Assembly (NCBI GenBank): GCA_903877945.1
Contig: CAIRFY010000105.1
Coordinates: 1-8,429, forward strand
Direction: 5' to 3'
Source: an uncultured Oscillochloris sp.
GTDB taxonomy: Bacteria; Chloroflexota; Chloroflexia; Chloroflexales; Chloroflexaceae
Length of the DNA stretch: 8,429 nt
Translations under genes and position numbers: made by a program
Part shown: positions 6,000 through 8,429 of the stretch, piece by piece
Numbering within the stretch: the stretch's first letter is position 1
How the letters are laid out: every line of letters starts with the position of its first letter
The notes under the pieces: model-generated
Seen by the model: only the letters and a program-made list of their open reading frames with translations
Told to the model about the DNA's origin: nothing
Database searches by the model: none

Positions 6000-7163
6000 A
6001 TGCTATCGCTCTACCTCGCCACCAAGGAGATGGTGCGCAATAAGCGGCGCTTTATCTCCGTCTTTATGATCGTCGCGCTGATCACGCTGCTTGTACTCTT
6101 TACATCGGCCCTGGGCGACGGGCTGGCGCAGGGGGCCAGCGAGTATTTCGAGCGCGTAGGCGCGGAGTTGATCGTGTATCAGCAGGATGTTGACCTCCAG
6201 CTACCGGCGAGCCGCCTCGGTCGCGCCCGGCTCAGCCAGATCCGGCGCGTCCCCGGCGTAGCGGCGGTCGGCCCGGTTGGCGTGAGCGTGGCGGCGATCA
6301 TCGCTGTTGATGGCGTGGAAAGCAGTAGCCTGAATGTCTCCATGCTCGGCGTCGAGCCCCGACAGCCCGGCTCGCCCGTCGCCTTCGCAGGCACCGCGTT
6401 GAACGACAGTCGTGCCGCCGAGACCGTGATCGACCGCCACGTCTCCGAGCGGCTGCACATCCCGCTTGGCTCAACGATCACCCTCAAGGTGGTGCAGGGC
6501 ATGGAGGAAAAGCACTACGACCTGCGCGTGGTGGGGTTTGCCGAGGGGCGCAAGGTGAATTTCATCCCCAGTATTTTTGTGCCTCTGCGGCGCTGGGATC
6601 AGATTAAGCCCCAGGCCACCGCTGGGGGCGGCGGGGCGGATCTGATCTTCAATATTGCGGTCGTCCAGCTTGAACACAACGCCTCGCCCGCTGATGTCGC
6701 CGCACAGATCACCACTACTGTGAGCCAGGTTGAGGTTACTGACCCGGTGACGGCCTACAAGACCACCCAGGGCTACAATGATATGATGTCAACTATTAGT
6801 ATGCAGCAGGGCTTTATGCTGATGATTGTCGTGCTGATCGTCGGCAGCTTTTTCCAGATCCAAACGCTTCAGAAGGTGGCCCAGATTGGTATGCTTGAGG
6901 CGATTGGGGCGTCGAGCGGCATGGTGATCGTCACCCTGTTGTTCCAGGTCATGGTTACGTTGCTGGTTGGGCTCAGCGTCGGGGCCGCCGTGATGTGGGG
7001 TATGTCGCGGATGATGCCGCCGAGCGTCCCGATTGTCTTTAGCGGGACGAAGATCACCATCACTATCTTGTCGTTGCTCGTCTCCGGCCCGATTGCCTGT
7101 CTTGTCGCCGCACGCACTATCCTGAAGATTGAGCCGCTGCGTGCTCTGGGTCTGAGCGCGTAG
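6000..7163 (+). CDS. ABC transporter permease, FtsX/MacB/DevC type
   Basis: This is the membrane subunit of a MacB/LolCE/DevC-like ABC complex, 387 residues. A basic N-terminus (VRNKRR, 12-17) is followed by membrane helix 1 (about 18-36), then a large extracytoplasmic domain (about 40-265). Three helices then form the FtsX domain, at about 271-288, 308-336 and 351-371. The family-typical QKVAQIGMLEAIGAS (291-305) lies between helices 2 and 3, and the C-terminus ILKIEPLRALG matches the usual end. Length and topology are normal for one complete subunit. Such complexes drive extrusion or extraction of peptides, lipids, antibiotics or signals by mechanotransmission rather than through a classic pore; the substrate here is unknown. 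The partner ATPase follows on the same strand, but 378 bp of repeats separate them. No periplasmic adaptor gene is visible. The gene is headed by a consensus promoter and a palindrome, so expression is probably induced by relief of repression. Confidence 0.92.
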   Translation: MLSLYLATKEMVRNKRRFISVFMIVALITLLVLFTSALGDGLAQGASEYFERVGAELIVYQQDVDLQLPASRLGRARLSQIRRVPGVAAVGPVGVSVAAIIAVDGVESSSLNVSMLGVEPRQPGSPVAFAGTALNDSRAAETVIDRHVSERLHIPLGSTITLKVVQGMEEKHYDLRVVGFAEGRKVNFIPSIFVPLRRWDQIKPQATAGGGGADLIFNIAVVQLEHNASPADVAAQITTTVSQVEVTDPVTAYKTTQGYNDMMSTISMQQGFMLMIVVLIVGSFFQIQTLQKVAQIGMLEAIGASSGMVIVTLLFQVMVTLLVGLSVGAAVMWGMSRMMPPSVPIVFSGTKITITILSLLVSGPIACLVAARTILKIEPLRALGLSA

Positions 7164-7174
7164 AACTTGTTGTT

Positions 7175-7365
7175 AGACAAGGTTTCAAACCAGCTTGACA
7201 GGTTGCCGCCGAACAGCCCTCACCCCCCAGCCCCCTCTCCCTGAACGGGAGAGGGGGGGACATTCCTCACCAGGAAGGGATCTACTCCCCTTTCCCCGTG
7301 AGGGAGAGGGGCTGGGGGTGAGGGCTGCCCGGCGACAAACTGTAAAGTATCCGCGAACCTTGTCT
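7175..7365. repeat. Family B C-rich inverted-repeat element, copy 2
   Basis: The 191-bp element starts with AGACAAGGTT (7175-7184) and ends with AACCTTGTCT (7356-7365). The core at 7214-7327 repeats the CAGCCCTCACC...GGTGAGGGCTG palindrome and both inner hairpins (CCCTGAACGGG, then CCCCGTGAGGG) in the same orientation as the copy at 3462-3655. The arms are reversed: 7329-7365 is the reverse complement of 3462-3498 with one mismatch in 37. The left arm contains TTTCAAACCAGCTTGACA, which is shared with family A. The element starts 12 bp after the permease stop codon, within the ABC operon. Confidence 0.82.
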
Positions 7366-7366
7366 T

Positions 7367-7498
7367 AGGCATGGTTCAAACCAGCTTAACAATTCAGCGA
7401 CGAAACGATGACGCGGTGAGGCGCTCCGTATCGCCTCATCGCCTCATCGCCTCATCGCTGAACTGTCAAGCTGAATGTGCCCATTTTGAAACATGCCT
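7367..7498. repeat. Family A palindromic element (MITE-like), copy 2
   Basis: This 132-bp copy matches 2-133 in direct orientation. Ends are AGGCATGGTTCAA (7367-7379) and TTGAAACATGCCT (7486-7498), with one mismatch between them. Three perfect ATCGCCTC units stand at 7430-7453, more regular than in copy 1. The arms fold further: CAGCTTAACAATTCAGCGA pairs with the segment near 7453-7473 apart from a few mismatches. It abuts the family B element with a single base between, so permease and ATPase are separated by a double repeat. Confidence 0.82.
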
Positions 7499-7514
7499 TA
7501 GTGCGAAATCTAAC
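7486..7514 (+). promoter_or_regulatory. Possible weak promoter at the right end of repeat A
   Basis: TTGAAA (7486-7491), which is part of the terminal inverted repeat, stands 17 bp before TCTAAC (7509-7514). The -35 matches five of six consensus bases. The -10 matches four of six and lacks two key ones, the second A and the final T. It would start transcription about 20 nt before the ATPase ATG at 7542. This is only a candidate; the ATPase may simply be read from the promoter at 5901. Confidence 0.25.
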
Positions 7515-7541
7515 AAAAAAAACCAAAGTAGAAAGTAACCA

Positions 7542-8288
7542 ATGAGTACCCTTGAGGCCAGGGCGGTCAGCAAGATCTACGAGATGAACGGTGCCGAGAT
7601 CCGCGCTGTTGATAACCTTTCGCTCCAGGTGGGCGACGGCGAGTTTGTGGCTCTGGTTGGGCCGAGTGGCTCTGGTAAGACCACGATGCTGGCGCTGCTG
7701 GCGGGCCTGCTGCTGCCCGACGCGGGCGAGGTGCTGATTAACGGGAATAGTCTGCGCACCATGAGCAAGGCGAAGCTGGCCGCGTTTCGGCTGTCGCAGA
7801 TCGGCTTTACCTTTCAGTCTAATAATCTTGTGCCCTACCTCACGGTTCAGGAGAATGTTGAACTGATGCTGCGCCTGAACGGCACCTTCGATAAGAAGGG
7901 GCGCGAGCGCACGATAGATCTGCTGCGCCGTCTGGATCTGGGCGACCGACTGGGCAATCTGCCCTCGCAGCTTTCCGGCGGCCAGCAGCAGCGCGTGGCG
8001 ATTGCCCGCGCTCTTGTCCACGAGCCGAGCATTGTGCTGGCCGACGAGCCTACCGCCAGCCTCGATACCGGGCGCGCCCACCAGGTTGTCAGTACCCTGG
8101 CCCGGCTGATCCACGAGCAGGGTCGGGCTGGGGTGATGGTTTCTCACGACCTGCGCATGTGTGCCTACGCCGACCGCGTCTTGCAGATGGAGGACGGGCG
8201 GCTCTCTCGTGTGTTGACTGAGCGATCCGAGATCGAGGCTCTGGCTCACGTGACGCACGCCGAAGAACACGCTGATGCGCTGGCGTGA
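7542..8288 (+). CDS. ABC transporter ATP-binding protein, MacB/LolD type
   Basis: This cytoplasmic ATPase subunit of 248 residues has every nucleotide-binding motif: Walker A GPSGSGKTT (40-48), Q-loop glutamine in FTFQS (Q92), signature LSGGQQQR (144-151), Walker B IVLADEP with catalytic E169, D-loop SLD (173-175) and switch histidine in VSHD (H202). Length and the early AVDNLSLQV strand are typical of the LolD/MacB/DevA branch, whose partners are FtsX-type permeases like the one at 6000-7163. It should hydrolyse ATP to power that permease. The last 20 or so residues form a non-conserved tail. The Shine-Dalgarno is weak (AGAAAG at 7530-7535) within an A-rich leader, so it may be translated less efficiently than the permease. 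Order (permease first) and the 378-bp gap are unusual for a usually compact pair. Confidence 0.94.
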   Translation: MSTLEARAVSKIYEMNGAEIRAVDNLSLQVGDGEFVALVGPSGSGKTTMLALLAGLLLPDAGEVLINGNSLRTMSKAKLAAFRLSQIGFTFQSNNLVPYLTVQENVELMLRLNGTFDKKGRERTIDLLRRLDLGDRLGNLPSQLSGGQQQRVAIARALVHEPSIVLADEPTASLDTGRAHQVVSTLARLIHEQGRAGVMVSHDLRMCAYADRVLQMEDGRLSRVLTERSEIEALAHVTHAEEHADALA

Positions 8289-8313
8289 GGTACAAATGCG
8301 CCCGATGACCAAT

Positions 8314-8340
8314 CAGCCCTCACCCCCTGCCCCTCTCCCT
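8314..8340. repeat. Half of a family B core (truncated)
   Basis: CAGCCCTCACCCCCTGCCCC and following bases match one side of the family B palindrome; the other half is absent and unrelated AT-richer sequence follows. It lies 25 bp after the ATPase stop codon. It is probably the remnant of a decayed or recombined element. Confidence 0.6.
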
Positions 8341-8381
8341 AGGGACATATCTTTACCCACATCTCTGCGCATATCGTCGCC

Positions 8382-8404
8382 GCCGGGGGGCTAAAGCCCC
8401 CGGC
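8382..8404. repeat. G/C-rich hairpin
   Basis: GCCGGGGG and CCCCCGGC surround GGCTAAAG-type loop bases and make a strong stem with one unpaired G. Similar GCCGGGGGCT...AGCCCCCGGC hairpins are common intergenic repeats. There is no T run, so it is not a standard intrinsic terminator, but it may mark the end of the ABC transcript. Confidence 0.6.
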
Positions 8405-8429
8405 TACAGTCACAAAGCCCGCCTTCGCG

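Noticed and set aside
7452..8312. A 286-aa open frame on the minus strand opposite the ABC ATPase
   Set aside because: The plus-strand frame has every ABC motif in order, and the minus frame shows no recognisable domain. It is a high-GC antisense shadow.

Overview
The window looks like a chromosomal accessory region of a GC-rich Chloroflexota bacterium (Chloroflexus/Roseiflexus type). This is inferred from protein style, not from a marker gene. The clues are tandem cysteine-paired 'YW..GGLPVFGYPL...QWxERxRxExHP' modules on a secreted protein, an ELWxxDGT-repeat protein ending in IYLPMVRR, and many C-rich palindromic intergenic repeats. No rRNA, tRNA, CRISPR array, transposase or integrase was seen.

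Layout. (1) 2-133 is copy 1 of a 132-bp palindromic repeat, here called family A. (2) 154-1920, minus strand, encodes a 588-aa fusion of a Cof-type HAD phosphatase, a HerA/DUF87-like P-loop ATPase and a small C-terminal domain. (3) 1953-3401, plus strand, is a decayed secreted protein with about six to seven ELWxxDGT repeats and a CBM6 domain. It has no signal peptide, two clear frameshifts and a possible third. (4) 3462-3655 is a 194-bp C-rich inverted-repeat element, family B. (5) 3682-5646 encodes an intact secreted clan GH-A-like glycoside hydrolase. (6) 5655-5893 holds a terminator-like hairpin, a perfect 22-bp-stem hairpin and a C-rich element between 11-bp direct repeats. (7) 5901-5957 has a consensus sigma-70 promoter (TTGACA-17-TATAAT) followed at once by a perfect 8-2-8 palindrome, a probable operator. 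(8) 6000-7163 encodes an FtsX/MacB-type ABC permease. (9) 7175-7498 is a second B element joined directly to a second A element. (10) 7542-8288 encodes the matching MacB/LolD-type ATPase. (11) 8314-8404 has a half B core and a G/C hairpin.

How they work together. The permease and ATPase almost certainly form one membrane complex. It is probably repressor-controlled, yet its two cistrons are split by 378 bp of repeats. The glycoside hydrolase and the CBM6/ELWxxDGT relic suggest extracellular polysaccharide handling. The HAD-ATPase fusion stands alone on the other strand and its substrate cannot be read from the sequence.

The most unusual content is the set of intergenic elements. They share termini and swap cores. 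In the two B copies the cores point the same way while the arms are reversed, which suggests inversion or exchange inside palindromes. No multi-gene defence or biosynthetic system could be supported.
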